From Athripsodes cinereus (lineage: Eukaryota > Arthropoda > Insecta > Trichoptera > Leptoceridae), in NCBI GenBank assembly GCA_947579605.1, contig OX388313.1, positions 30,135,214 to 30,199,213 on the forward strand: a DNA stretch of 64,000 bases, read 5' to 3'. Below, piece by piece: positions 1 through 11,577 of this stretch. Within the stretch, counting starts at the first letter, position 1. Every line of letters starts with the position of its first letter. The notes beneath the pieces are model-generated. The model saw only the letters and a program-made list of their open reading frames with translations, had not been told where the DNA came from and searched no databases. A program made the position numbers and the translations under genes.

Positions 1-570
1 TGATAATAAGTTGTGAAGCTTTGTCTCTAGTGTTAAGATTTTTAGTACGTAGCAATACGTAACTGTAAGAACATAGTTTGTGAGAGTATTGTAGTAGTGA
101 GTAGTGCCTTGTAGTGAGTATCTCCTCCAAGGGACATTACGGGTTGTAGTTTAGGGGAGGATTTTGTCGGGGGGAGCCTTGAAGGCAAATCCTGAGCCCT
201 CTCTCTGAATTTTGCTTTTTGTTTCGTTGAGTCTGAATGGTATAGGAGCTCGGCTCTTAAAACATCCGGGGGAAAGTGGTGGGAAACCCTTAATGTGTGT
301 CTATTACAGGACATTAAGGAAAAGGTTCCTACCTGGATATTTCAAGAACATCAGTTTTCATATCATCTAGTCAAATTAAAGCAAAAGTTTTTTTTATCCA
401 AGAGTGGGCTCGAGATTGACTTTATGGGTTTTCTTCTGCAAAAACCACTAGAAAATAAATATTTGATGTACCTTCCCTTGGTGGAAAATCTCACATAGAG
501 GAGGACACACACATAAACACAACATAATAATATATAATTTTACAATCTTATACATACATAATTTTTCGTA
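1..570. other. Unassigned stretch
   Basis: No gene is recognised. Bases 110-300 are richer in G+C than the surroundings and look like the end of an unidentified repeat. The word CCCTTAATGTGTG near 288 recurs inside the insertion at 29474-29737 (near 29668), so the two may share an element. Short open frames here have no recognisable motif. Confidence 0.4.
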
Positions 571-1106
571 ATGGGGTGTTCACATTTGGCGAATATCGCC
601 AGGATAATTTCAAAATATATCGCCAGGCGAAAAAACAAAATTCGCCGGACATCCATTGATCGTCACACCTGTTCACACAGTCCACCATATAGAAACGATC
701 TGTCAGATGCACTTTGATTTTGACACTGTTTTCAAAATGGCGTCGAGATGGAGATCGCGAAGTCTTTGTTTTTAGTCGAAAATGTTATAGTAGAGGTTAT
801 AAGGCGCCTTTTATTTAAGGAAACAAACGCCACAAACCAACAAAAAAGATAACAGCTGTCACGAAGCGGGAAACATTGTAAAATTTATAGGTTATAAAGT
901 CTTTACCATAGATACGAACGCCGCGCACACCTGCGCATGCGCGAATCGTTCAATCGGCCGAAAAGTTGGAAGGTGGTCAACTCGAGACGATATCGTTTCT
1001 ACTGGTTTTTTATCGTTTCAGACTAGCTGTCATTTTGTTCACACGGTTCAAATGGCTGGCGATATTTTGGAGCCTGGCGATATTCGCCAAAGTGAGAACA
1101 CCACAT
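571..1106. mobile_element. Non-autonomous TIR DNA element (~536 bp)
   Basis: The left end (571-604) and the right end (1073-1106) are inverted copies of each other. Both read ATGKGGTGTTC at the outside, then TTTGGCGAATATCGCCAGG. The inverted repeat is about 34 bp with few mismatches. The interior has no transposase frame. The outer word GGGGTGTTCACA resembles the ends of the elements at 14314 and 60177. No clear target-site duplication is visible, so the exact borders and the superfamily are uncertain. Confidence 0.7.
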
Positions 1107-1149
1107 GAGTCTGTCTTACAGTTAGTTACCTACGAATACGAACTAAGGG

Positions 1150-1200
1150 CTTTTACAAAACACTCGAAAACTTACGGAAAAGAGTGGGAGACCATAGATT
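1150..1200 (+). repeat. R-repeat fragment
   Basis: This short piece matches the distal part of the R-repeat (words ACACTCGAAAACTTACGG and AAGAGTGGGAGACCA), as in the copies at 23070 and 42068. Confidence 0.6.
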
Positions 1201-1206
1201 TTATCT

Positions 1207-3364
1207 CAATTTTTAAGACGACGAACCTGAGTTTTTACTAAAAAACTTGACAATAGCAATATTTATTTAATTATGAGCGCTTTCGCCTAATTTTAATAAG
1301 GTTTGTTCTTAATTCTTATAATTATCTAGTTATGGTGAGAATGCAGGAATTTGACCATTAATGTATTAAGTATTTAGTCATTTAGGTACAATTGATTAAA
1401 TAAAAACACAATCATAAATGTGGAAATTAAGTGTTCTAAATTAAACATTTTAAATTAAAATTAATTTTCACAATGTTTTTTTTTCACAACGCACCAACTT
1501 TAAATTTAACCAAAAATATTTGTTACCTAATACCTCATAGTAGCTACATATTATTTTTTTTATATACTTTTCAAATGCTCATAATATGGGTAAATAAATA
1601 CCCAAGGCATATTTCATCCAGTTTGCATTACGAAACAACAATGTTCCGGTTTTTATCAATAAGAATAGTAGCAGTATGAGGCCGACGACTCCTCTGAGGA
1701 ACACACGATCAAGATTCAATAACATTCAACTCGATGCGATGACTCGAATCGAGTTCGCAAACGAGTGCCTATCTAGCACAACGCGGCCAGCCGATAAACT
1801 GGGTAGGTACTATATAACACAATATGTAGGTAATTTCAAAAGAAAGTAGTTTTTAGTTGGAGAAATGATGAAAGTGAAAAAAAGCACATTCGTCTCGATT
1901 ATGTAACGAAGTGGATTTTGAGGTTAAGTTTTTCACATTAGTTTATTAAGAAGAGAAGAAAGATTTTTTTCTTTATTTACTTTATTTTTCATTTGATCGT
2001 TTATTAACTTTCTGTCTTACTCTACCTACTCCTTAAAGAACAGAGGGATATTTATTTATTAACTGTTTTAAAAAGCTATTTTTACTATTGAGTTTTTCAA
2101 ATTTGTAGATACATATTAGATCTAACGAAGATGGCATACCACTTATCGTTAACGATATTATTTATATGGGACAGAGAAGACGTTCTGTTTCATCTTCAAA
2201 ATATTTTTCTATCTTCCTCACACAAATAAAATTTAAAAAAGGCTTTATCCAACGTATAAAATAATGACACAAAGTGTAAGACAAAATTGCCTGTTCATGA
2301 AAATCTTAGAAAACTGGATAATTCAGAATAGGAGTAACGGCGAATCTGAAAAATATTTATCAGGAGATCATACAAATCAATCAGTATAATTTTAAACCAC
2401 CATTTTATTGTGGGACGCTGTGTCTGTGGTATCAGGGTTAAATAATAATTGCGTCGATGTACGTTTTCCTTGATCATTGTATTAGGAGATTAGAAGAGTC
2501 AAGGAGATCGCCGCTATTATTAGTATTATAACAATAAATAACACTGTGTAACCATTGAAATGGCAACCTCGATTAACCAGTACACGTCTTGCAAATAGTT
2601 GTACATAATAATATATTTATTATACCTATTAAGATTAATGAGAATGAAAGAGATAAAGGTATATTTGCTATGGAATGTGTGTTGAATGTTGAATGTGGAG
2701 AGTTTGGCGACCTCGCAACATTGGCACAATGCACTCTTTAGTTTCCGCTACCAGGAGCACAGGTTTTCAGAAGGATTACGTAATAATAATACACGCAATC
2801 AAAGGTATGATTGTCTGTCGTATCATACCTACCAAGCTCCTCTCCAATACATAGCAAAGATTGCTTAGTAACAATATAGTTGTTGAAGAAAGTTTATTGC
2901 CATCACTTTTGAACTCCTTTTCCTTGATCATTTATTTCCTCCTGGTATCTTAGAGATACTATGTAAACACTTTTTATTATAGATAAATCTAATTATTGTT
3001 TTCGTTTTTGTTTCAGGTATGAATTTTATCCCAATTATGATAAACTAAACCAGGTCAGATGATGCCAAAATGTGGGTATGTTCTGAATATATTTATGTAT
3101 TTGTAAACACTATCAAAGTACCTGTCAGAAGTGGGATTACCAGTGGGCAGATTTCGTAAGCCTATTGATATGAATTTTACCTTATCACAAAGTTAGATAG
3201 AATGACGTAATTTTGCCATTACATACATGTGTTGTCATCTAATAAGCAATGACGTACTTTGTTAAAACCTAGTGGTATCATATTTTTTGGTAACGTAAAA
3301 ACAAACTCATAATCGCTACATAGGAACTATTTTCTATGTTATCTCCGTGGATTCCTTGTCAAGG
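1207..3364. other. Unassigned AT-rich stretch
   Basis: No supported gene or repeat boundary is seen. There are several open frames of 60-70 codons on both strands, with AT-driven composition and no domain. Bases 1680-1800 are locally GC-richer and unassigned. A pyrimidine tract ending in CAG occurs near 3015, but no exon can be supported around it. Confidence 0.4.
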
Positions 3365-3592
3365 AATAGGTTTCTGACTCCTTTTTGTTAGTTTTTATGT
3401 GTCCTGTAAAAAGCATTAAATCGTAAAACATCATGTTTAAAACACATAAAATCTACTAAGAATAAAGTATGACACCCATCTTGAATGTCTTAACTTTTTT
3501 TGGCACGTAGAGGACGATTTGCATGTCCGTTACATGTAAGTAGCTCGCCCGCTGGCTACCCCATTTATAGGAGACGCCTTGATGGTATAGAG
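3365..3592 (-). repeat. R-repeat copy (diverged)
   Basis: The order of words fits the R-repeat in reverse: TGTCCTGTAAAAAGC, then CACCCATCTTGAATGTCTT, then GGCACGTAGAGGAC, then a diverged CTGGCTACCCCATTTATAGG, then TTGATGGTATAG. See 41886-42125 for the best copy. Confidence 0.7.
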
Positions 3593-4039
3593 AGGTATAT
3601 TATTTTCTAATAGTTTTCACAGTTTTTTAATGTTTTATTATCGAAGATTAATTTATTTTCTTTCACAAGACTCTCTAAACACATAACATGGCAAGTCTGG
3701 GAGTCCTTTTTTTCTATTTCTGGACTCTTTGTACAGTTGTCTTTTCCTGATCACTATTGTGTTACTTCATCTTTATAAAGTGACAACTTGCGATTTTCTA
3801 GGGTTGCCAGAGACGTGAAATTATTGTCATTATTTTTATTCGACATGTTGTAGAATTGAAAAGTTTCTTTTTTTACATAATATAATGAAAATGTAACAAC
3901 TGTTTATGAAATTTTTGGATTCAGAGAATGATTAATATTATTCTTGATGATTTTCATGTAAATAAAAATAAAATACTAAGCCACAGTGGAAGTGCTAAAT
4001 AAGAGGACTCATCCTTTTGAAACTTGACCCATCTTCAGT

Positions 4040-4085
4040 CCTCTTGAAAATGTCTACCTATCAGTGTAGACGAAAACGTTCGAGG
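4040..4085 (+). ncRNA. Hammerhead-ribozyme-like motif (candidate)
   Basis: Seen in sequence: CCTC (4040-4043) can pair with GAGG (4082-4085) as stem I. Between them are TTGAAAAT (4044-4051), a hairpin of GTCTAC (4052-4057) with GTAGAC (4066-4071), then GAA (4072-4074), the palindrome AACGTT (4075-4080) and C4081. The layout is that of a type I hammerhead with a minimal stem III. It differs from the CUGANGA core by U at position 3 and A at position 8, which can still pair, and by one extra T before stem II. Activity is not established. Confidence 0.35.
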
Positions 4086-5157
4086 CAATAAAAAAATTAT
4101 AGTGACCATGACTGATCATATGGAGACTTATCTGGTTGTATAGTGCTGAGAAGCTCATAATTCACTCGGTATCGGGTGCCTTGCCTCGAGGAAAAAGAAA
4201 GAAAGAAAGAATGCTGAGAAGCGTGGATGGCAATTCTGCCGCCGCCTAAAAAAAAAAATGAAAGTGTTTTTTGTAATTAATTATTTTAAAAATTAGTAAT
4301 GAATTTTCACAGTGTTAACACCAATACATTACATTTTTTTTTTTTGCACATCATCATTATATAACAGTGTTAACAAAGCAATATAAAATAAAATAAAAAA
4401 AAAACTAGTGAGAGTGTACAGTGGCGATATTATCACTATAAAGTGATTTCTTCCATCTAACCATCCATTTCTTACTGTTGTGTACATATTTATTTATCAA
4501 TTCAAACGGCTCTGAAGCCAATTACAAAAGCACATATTAAGCATATTAAAAACATACAACCATTATGCGATAAGAACAACAGAATTTTAAGAGCATTAAA
4601 ATGATACATATAAATATACAAGTGAAAACAAAATTTTAAAACAAGAGCGACAAAAGATATATGTACACACAAGCACCACTATAACAACACAAAATATATG
4701 AAAGGTTATGTCATGATTTGTGAATAAATAATTATAAAAATAAGTAATGATTTGGCATCCCTGTTTCCACAACACATACATGAGTGAGTGTAGTAGAAGT
4801 AATACTACTTTATATAATATTATTATGTTATTTTTATTGAAACATAACGGAATATAAACGCGGGTAAATGTCCTTTAGGGTATTCGCGACCGTTGCCATC
4901 ATCACCAGTGCTCCCATCACTACTGCTAACTGCTACTACAGACTACTATGTATTATACTACGAGTACCTACCTCAGAACTAACAGACTTACTAACAGCTA
5001 ACTAATAACTAACTACAGTGCTTACATCTTACATTCAGTGTTGCCAACTCGAATTTGGAAAATAGACAAAAAAAAAATACGTAGGTTTCGGAAAAAGTTC
5101 GTAGCTTGTAGAAAATTCATATCCGTACTTTGAACAGTGATGACCTATTTTTAATTT
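4086..5157. other. Unassigned stretch with microsatellite
   Basis: No gene is recognised. A (GAAA)n run lies near 4195-4211, and several poly-A and poly-T runs occur. A block rich in ACTA and CTAACT words spans roughly 4900-5040. The 61-codon minus-strand frame at 4596-4781 is AT-driven and lacks any motif. Confidence 0.4.
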
Positions 5158-5260
5158 TTAGGTCTCAGATCAGATTTGCTATCTATTTGACTTTTCAAAA
5201 ACATTTTTTTATTTTTTAAATCTCTGATCAGATTTGCTATCTAAGTTTTAAAAAATGAGG
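5158..5260 (+). repeat. Short direct duplication
   Basis: The word GATCAGATTTGCTATCTA occurs twice, near 5169 and near 5227, each within a diverged ~60-bp unit beginning with a TCTGATC or TCAGATC context. Confidence 0.6.
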
Positions 5261-5286
5261 ACCTTTTTTGTGTTTCTGCTTTTATA

Positions 5287-5342
5287 ATTTGGTATAAGAA
5301 TTTGAAATACACACATTTGGTATAAGAATTTGAAATACACAC
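5287..5342 (+). repeat. Tandem 28-bp repeat, two copies
   Basis: Two identical 28-bp units (5287-5314 and 5315-5342) contain the words ATTTGGTATAAGAA and TTTGAAATACACAC. Confidence 0.9.
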
Positions 5343-5521
5343 AGCAATCCCCTCGGATTTGTTATTAAGTAACATTTTAGAAACACGAAAACGTTCGAAA
5401 ATTTAAATTCATCGATTTGACAAAATCCTATGAATAATTACCTAATAATTTATTTTACACTAATGTATAAACTATATGTTTGGTTAAGCTTGTGTCGGTG
5501 CACACGTAGTAGAATTCCATA

Positions 5522-5688
5522 ATTATGCAATTTGAAACAAGTGTTTCTTTCTACTATAGATTATTGATTCCGAGAGAGACGTCTTTCGACTTATCAGGTC
5601 ATTGTCAATCTCCTGATAAGTCGAAAGACGTCTCTCTCGGAACCAATAATCTATAGTAGAAAGAAACACTTGTTCCAAATTACATAAT
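5522..5688. mobile_element. Foldback (hairpin) element F1
   Basis: Two ~77-bp arms (5522-5598 and 5612-5688) are inverted copies with only a few mismatches, around a 13-base centre. Each arm carries CGAGAGAGACGTCTTTCGAC and a TTTCTACTATAG word. Single-arm relatives occur at 40030, 58686, 60411 and 62496. The minus strand of the left arm contains the hammerhead-like motif: GAGA and TCTC as stem I, TTGACAAT, a GAC/GTC hairpin with a 7-base loop, then GAAA and a palindrome. A TGTGTCGGTG word near 5492 also occurs, inverted, near 62575, and may mark the family end. Confidence 0.75.
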
Positions 5689-6390
5689 ACAAATGTTTAT
5701 TTGTAGGTATATCTTGTAAATGGCAATATAAGTCGTAATTTGAATGATAAATAAATAAACAAATGTTATGTATATACCATATAAAGATACACGTTTTTAG
5801 AATTAATAATGGTTCAATAAACAAAATAATAATAAATGTATACGTGTCTATAACCTCTTGATGTTCCTATGAGGAACAAATAGGGAACAAACAACATTAT
5901 AATATTATATATTACACAATGACCTTTATAGAAAAAACTAATAATTCAAGATTGGTAATGCGGCCAATCAAATCGTGCGACCAAAATAATTTCATATCAT
6001 CTCATACACCGACTTCTAAATTCATTTCTCCTCCGTATTCCTTGTTATTGTTTTGTTTTGTTCTGTTGTGAATTGTCTATGCATGTTATGTCGCCGGTAG
6101 ATAGTTGAATTAGCCAGTTAAATGAATGGCTAGGCAATTAGTTAAACGCCGGTATTCAGTTAAACTTAAATGCCTAACAGAGATCTAGCCGGATTGTTTA
6201 ACGCAACGTTTATCAATCTAGCGCCACAGTGCCAAATAAAGTAACTAAATTTCAATAATCGGGCTAGCTTCGATCAGTCATAATGTTGAAAATTTGGCGC
6301 GTCATTGCGATTCAACGCAACTTCTCACCATTTAATTGTTTGTTGACATTTCACTAAACATTAAGTTAACTGTCTTATCTAGCTGGCTAC
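5689..6390. other. Mostly unassigned; short SINE-B-like tail
   Basis: Bases 6063-6095 (GTGAATTGTCTATGCATG) match the 3' part of SINE-B, seen inverted at 31997-32040. The rest, including the GCCGG- and TAGCC-rich block at 6090-6260, has no recognised identity and no convincing coding frame. Confidence 0.4.
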
Positions 6391-6585
6391 ATGTGCATCT
6401 AAACGTTGGGTTCGATTCCCGGCTGGGGCAAAATGGAGAATCACTGTTTTCAAATTGTCCTGGGTCCGGGTGTTACATGTACATAACATGTTCATTGCAC
6501 TGTATGTGTGTCTCGTCGCGTTAGTAGCCATAATACAAGATTCATATCTTAATTTGGGACTAGCCTACACGTAAAAAATGTACCT
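6391..6585 (+). mobile_element. SINE-B copy (tRNA-derived)
   Basis: The B-box GGGTTCGATTCCCGGC lies near 6409-6424. It is followed by GGGGCAAAATGGAGAATCAC, TTCAAATTGTCCTGGGTC, GGTGTTACATGTACATA and the body word TTTGGGACTAGCC near 6555. The same order occurs inverted at 31997-32245. The 5' part, where the A-box should lie, is diverged. Pol III SINEs of this design are non-coding and depend on a LINE for mobility; the partner here is unknown. Confidence 0.8.
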
Positions 6586-7250
6586 TACAGTTGATACACA
6601 ATATTGATGGTCTTTATAAGAAGTGCACTTTTTGACAACAATGATCGTTTTGTGTTTATAGTTATTTACTTAATTGAAAATCATTCGGATTTTTTTATTG
6701 CAGATCTATGGTTTTGTTAGGTATATAAGATGTACAATACTTATGTAGGTACTAGGGTACAGCAAGAGAGATATTAATAGTGTAATGAAGTGAAACAACA
6801 AACGTTTTTTGTATTAGAAATTGATGGATTAAATTTGGAACATGCTTTCCGAGACAATTAGTGCTTTCTTACTTATAGTCTACTCTATACTAAAAATGTC
6901 ATTAGTGTTATAATACAATTGTTAGCGTGTTATTTAAAATCTGAAGAAAAAAAACTTAATTTGGTATAAGTACATTTAAATTCAGTAAACAACATGTCTG
7001 CCTGTATTATCATCGCTACGAAAAGTAGGCCAATGGAAAAATTATCATTTCGGAGAATAACATATTATTGATGAACAACAAAGTGTTTGTCAAATGAAAA
7101 TATTTTTCAGTTGTGGCAACACTGACATTATGAGAGATGACATTTCTGGCCGGATCATAAGTTTTCTTAGACTTCACGATTTGTAATATGCTTATAAGAT
7201 ACAGGGAATCCACTCTATGATTTTGTTTGTGCACAACTTGTAAAACTCCA
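6586..7250. other. Unassigned AT-rich stretch
   Basis: No gene or repeat family is recognised. The 72-codon minus-strand frame at 7016-7234 has no motif. Confidence 0.4.
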
Positions 7251-7290
7251 TAATTTTAATTTATAAATTATAATTTATAAATTAAAATTA
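7251..7290. repeat. Perfect 40-bp AT palindrome
   Basis: The 40 bases read the same on both strands (TAATTTTAATTTATAAATTA and its exact complement). AGGGAATCCACT occurs on both sides (7203 and 7290), so this may be a very short foldback insertion with a duplicated flank. Confidence 0.85.
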
Positions 7291-7464
7291 GGGAATCCAC
7301 TGTTTACCCCACTTTTTTCGACAAGTATAGATAAATAGAGATAGAATATTATGACAATTGACAAAAAACTGTTTTTCTGGGGAGTGTTTCTCCGCTTCGC
7401 AATGATTCTACCGGTCTGAATTATCCGCTTTCACAATACAACGTTTCTATGAAAACTTACATCA

Positions 7465-7520
7465 TAGTGTTAGGAATGTCGTGGGAAGAGGTGATTCAAC
7501 TGTCGTGGAATAATTCTAGA
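7465..7520 (+). pseudogene. LINE remnant (possible)
   Basis: The translation LGMSWEEVIQLSWNNSR, followed by a stop, resembles the end of a LINE reverse-transcriptase frame. A near-identical piece (LGMSWEELIQ) is at 21330-21363. Too short to classify. Confidence 0.4.
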
Positions 7521-8279
7521 TAGAAGAGGCATGTTTCTACCCTTCATTCTCAAGAAGAGCGGTTTAGGATGAAAATAAGGAAAAATATGCAAAATTATAT
7601 ATTTTTTAAGAATAGGAGACAAAAAGTTAATCCAGTTCTTCCAGTTTGGAAAAAAAACTAATTTTTCATCATAGACAAGAACAAAATTTAGTTTGGAATA
7701 TGAAAGAACTTATGTGAATTGGAAGAGATCACGCCTTTGCGATAAACTCGCCCTCTGCATGTTGATCGTATTCAACCTGAATAGGTACATTTCTCTATGA
7801 TTTTTTTTGTAAGCAAATTACAACAGTAAAGTTCTTTCTTAGTATTATTTGAATTCATAAAAAGAACAGAACGACATTCATTCCATAAATTCAATATTCA
7901 AATGTTTAGAAAGTTGAAAGGCGCTGTATATAGGAGTATTATGTATAATATTGTTTATGCTATATTGGTGTTATGTAAATAAGTATGTACCGATGTATGT
8001 TTGTGGAATATAATATGAGGTCAATGTTCGCACCTTTTTGCGCAACATTCAAAACTAGAGTTCAAGGCTGACACACACACACAAATACACATACCATATC
8101 TCGCATACAGTATTATACATCTGTACAAATATTAACATTATATTTTGTAGATGTATGTGTGTGTTATATTATATTAATAATACTGGACAAATGATTTTGT
8201 AACAAAATGACGTAATGGACAAATATGTGAAGTCTATTAATTCAATCTTTATTTTTCAAAATTGTATAGTATTAGTATA
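7521..8279. other. Unassigned stretch
   Basis: No gene is recognised. A short (CA)n run lies near 8071-8084. The rest is AT-rich single-copy-looking sequence. Confidence 0.4.
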
Positions 8280-8825
8280 CAGTCGATTCCGCTTAATTGG
8301 GACACCGCTTAATCGGGACAGCCGCTTATTTGGGACAAATCTCAAAGAACAGAAACCAAACCAAGAAACCAATAGTAAATTTATATGTTTAATTGGGACA
8401 ACATTCCGCTTAATTGGGACAGTAAATTTAAGATAAGAGCACATAATATTATGTTACACATATTCTCAAGAAAAAATATGTACAAAGAATTCTCATTTTT
8501 TGCATTGAAATAAATTGTATGTACCTACTCATTTACTATTTAAATTAGTTTTTTTTTTCTTAAAAGTTTATATTACATATTTGTTATTTATATGATAATT
8601 TATATAACCTATATGTAATTTACACTTTTCAAGAGTTTATAAAATAAAATTATTGAAAAAAATATGCTTTGTTATTTTATGTGTGTATTACTGGTTAATG
8701 GCCTTAGTTGCCAAAACCAAATCAATTTATTAAAAAAAAATGTGACCTTCGCTTAATTGGGACAGCCGCTTAATTGGGACAAAATGCCCAAGTCCCGATG
8801 TGTCCCAATTAAGCGGAATCGACTG
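8280..8825. mobile_element. Tigger/pogo-like MITE, TA target duplication
   Basis: Perfect 25-bp terminal inverted repeats start with CAGTCGATTCCGCTTAATTG (8280-8304) and end at 8825. They are flanked by TA on both sides (8278-8279 and 8826-8827). The word CGCTTAATTGGGACA, or a close variant, recurs several times near both ends in both orientations. The 546-bp interior has no transposase. CAGT-initiated ends with a TA duplication are typical of the pogo/Tigger branch of Tc1/mariner, whose transposase would act in trans. Confidence 0.9.
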
Positions 8826-10304
8826 TATTACTATTTATTTTTTAACTTTAGAACTCTTTTACTAGTCATATTTAGGGCTGCCACCGGGAAACCTAAAATA
8901 CAGGTACTTTTTTTGTCTAAGTGTATTCTATTATCAATCTTGAGTGCAAATAATATTTATTGTTTTGTTTTTTCTTTGATATGTTTGATGTAAAATAATA
9001 GTACCTAAGTGTATAAAAAAAACTGTTTTAAAATTGTAAAAGGCAAAAACCACTTATTTGACTTCGAAATACTCGAAATTTGTATACCCTATCGAAAATT
9101 CGAAATGAGCGACACAAATGCAGTAGCGAAGATTCTGCTTATTTATTTATTTATTCTCAATTATACACTAACAGGCACAACAAAGATTGTAACGTAAACA
9201 GTGAAGAAATTACCTGGTCAATGCTGTGCCCTATTACAGGCATAAATGTAGTATTACCTGGACCACTCCCCCCTCCCCCCCCCCCCTCCCAGCCCACGTA
9301 TGCTGTGTGCTTTATGAATAGGTACGAAATATTAGACGGAGACCCATGTTTACCGATGTATTCGTATGCAAAAGAAATAGCGATGACATAAAAAAAAACA
9401 GAATTGTAATTTAAAAAAAATCATCCAATACATGTATGATGGATCCTGAAATAATTATTCAACTTTCAGGACATACGATACCATTACTCTAAGTACTCAG
9501 AAGTGATTACAGTCGCGTAGGTAGGCACACATATTATTATAATTATTATTATGTAACTGTGTGTGTAGTGGTGGTTATCTTTTTATAATATTATTAGGAA
9601 AATTATTACACACATACAAACAAAAAACGTACAGTACAAAACAGAGTAGGTACACTAGTTTTAAACCTGATTTCGTTCGGGGAATAAACAAAATAATTGA
9701 AGAAATAAAACAGTGCAGAGACAAATAAAAATGCGGGTTTATTGAATTGATAAACTTTTTCAAAATGATGAGATAAGGTACAATGCTTTGCTTGCAATAT
9801 ATTTGATTTTTTTGCCGGAAAATGAAGGCGTTTTTAAGTTCAGGAGCACGTACGTTCAAGGGATGCACATTTTTAAAAAACATATTGGATTTTATTTTAT
9901 TTCCTTGGTAAAAGCGTTCACAAAGGATAATATAATATGTACAGATATTTGATAAAATGGTATTTGAAATAAGGTAAAATAATATATTCTCCATTCTTTT
10001 GTGCAAGTTTGTCTAGTAATAGGCAGGTATTATATTATGAAAGAATCAATATTCTGGTATGGAAAGGATAATCTGTATATTTACACGCAATTAGCTTACT
10101 GTAATTAGCTAGTTGCTCTATTTATCCTGTTATCCTAAAACAAAAATAAGACAAGAGTTTTACAAAATAAACGTCAAATCAATCAATCAATGAAATGAAG
10201 ACGTTATATTTGAAATTGACATACATATCGACAAACGAGCTCAAATATTTTTAATAAGATTGATACAATAATAAAAAATAATATATTATTATCTAGAAAG
10301 AAAA
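8826..10304. other. Unassigned stretch with poly-C run
   Basis: A C-rich run occupies about 9266-9290. It gives the proline run seen in a 103-codon frame (9080-9391); that frame shows no domain or codon pattern and I do not call it a gene. The 143-codon minus-strand frame at 9575-10006 is Phe/Ile/Leu/Tyr-rich, as expected from AT composition, and is also not supported. Confidence 0.4.
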
Positions 10305-11571
10305 TCCACACATAAATATTCTAATGCGTTCGTATGTATGTTCGTATGTCCTTAATGGACTCTGAAATAAGGAAAGACAGAAGTAAAATAATACACTCTA
10401 TACGAGGTCTCATATCCTGGGCACGTTCAAGGCCAAAAACATTTAAAATATCTTATGTATTGATAAAGATATTATAATAATAAAATTTGTATGGATAAAT
10501 CTATGAAAGTTTTTGTAAGTAGCAATATTCATAGTCGAACATTTTTCAGTGTACTGAATTAATTTCACAATGGATGTAACGAGAAATACATCAGTACTGA
10601 AACTAAACATATGGGGATTATTTTGGTTATAAATTATTGTGTTTGGTTATGATAAAAACTCCTGAATTATGCGAGTTAAAATTGCATATTTTTGACATCT
10701 TGGGCTAATTTCATAATGGCCGACATGAATGACATAGAATCCAATACATTAATATTTTGGTTGGTACATCGGTTCATTAGTTTGTTTGTTTTTTGACTTT
10801 TATGTCCTCTTTACGATATGTCTCATCCAGTATGCGAGCTGAAAACATTTAATAAGTATTCTTTTATAAAGATTGAATTTATAAATCATGATGTATCAAC
10901 AATCTTTTGTTGATGTTTTGTAAAATCACAAAAATCTCATATTATCTACAACAATCGACAATATGTGTTCTTATTTTATTGTAGGATATTCTTAGTTTCT
11001 TCTTATTTCTAAATATAGTTATCTGTTATATCAAACACAGAGAATTTAGAAAGATTTATCATATCAAATGAAATGTATCATCCACACATAAATATTCTAA
11101 AGCGTTCGTTAGTTCGTATGTCCTCAATGGACTCTGAAATAAGGAAAGACAGAAGTAAAATAATACACTCTATACGAGGTCTCATCTCCTGGGCACGTTC
11201 AAGGCCAAAAACATTTAAAATATCTTATGTATTGATAAAGAAATTATAATAATAAAATTTGTATGGAAAAATCTATGAAAGTTTTTGTAAGTAGCAATAT
11301 TCATGGTCGAACATTTTTCAATGTACTGAATTAATTTCACAATGGATGTAACGAGAAATACATCAGTACTGAAACTAAACATTTGGGGATTATTTTGGTT
11401 ATAAATTATTGTGTTTGGTTATGATAAAAACTCCTGAATTATGCGAGTTAAAATTGCATATTTTTGACATCTTGAGCTAATTTCATATTGGCCGACATGA
11501 ATGACATAGAATCCAATACATTAATATTTAGGTTGGTACATTGGTTCATTTGTTTGTTTGTTTTGTGATTT
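10305..11571 (+). repeat. Direct duplication, ~490 bp units 776 bp apart
   Basis: Bases 10305-10795 and 11081-11571 are nearly identical, starting TCCACACATAAATATTCTAA and sharing TCTATACGAGGTCTCAT, GGGCACGTTCAAGGCC and AACTCCTGAATTATGCGAG. The spacer 10796-11080 contains a diverged unit (near 10969) of the 169-bp tandem that follows the second copy. Only scattered substitutions separate the two copies, so the duplication is fairly recent. Confidence 0.9.
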
Positions 11572-11577
11572 GTATGT

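Noticed and set aside
9080..9391. 103-codon frame with a proline run
   Set aside because: The prolines come from a poly-C run; no domain, no start context and no supporting neighbours.
9575..10006. 143-codon minus-strand frame
   Set aside because: Composition (Phe, Ile, Tyr, Leu, Asn) is what AT-rich DNA gives; no motif.
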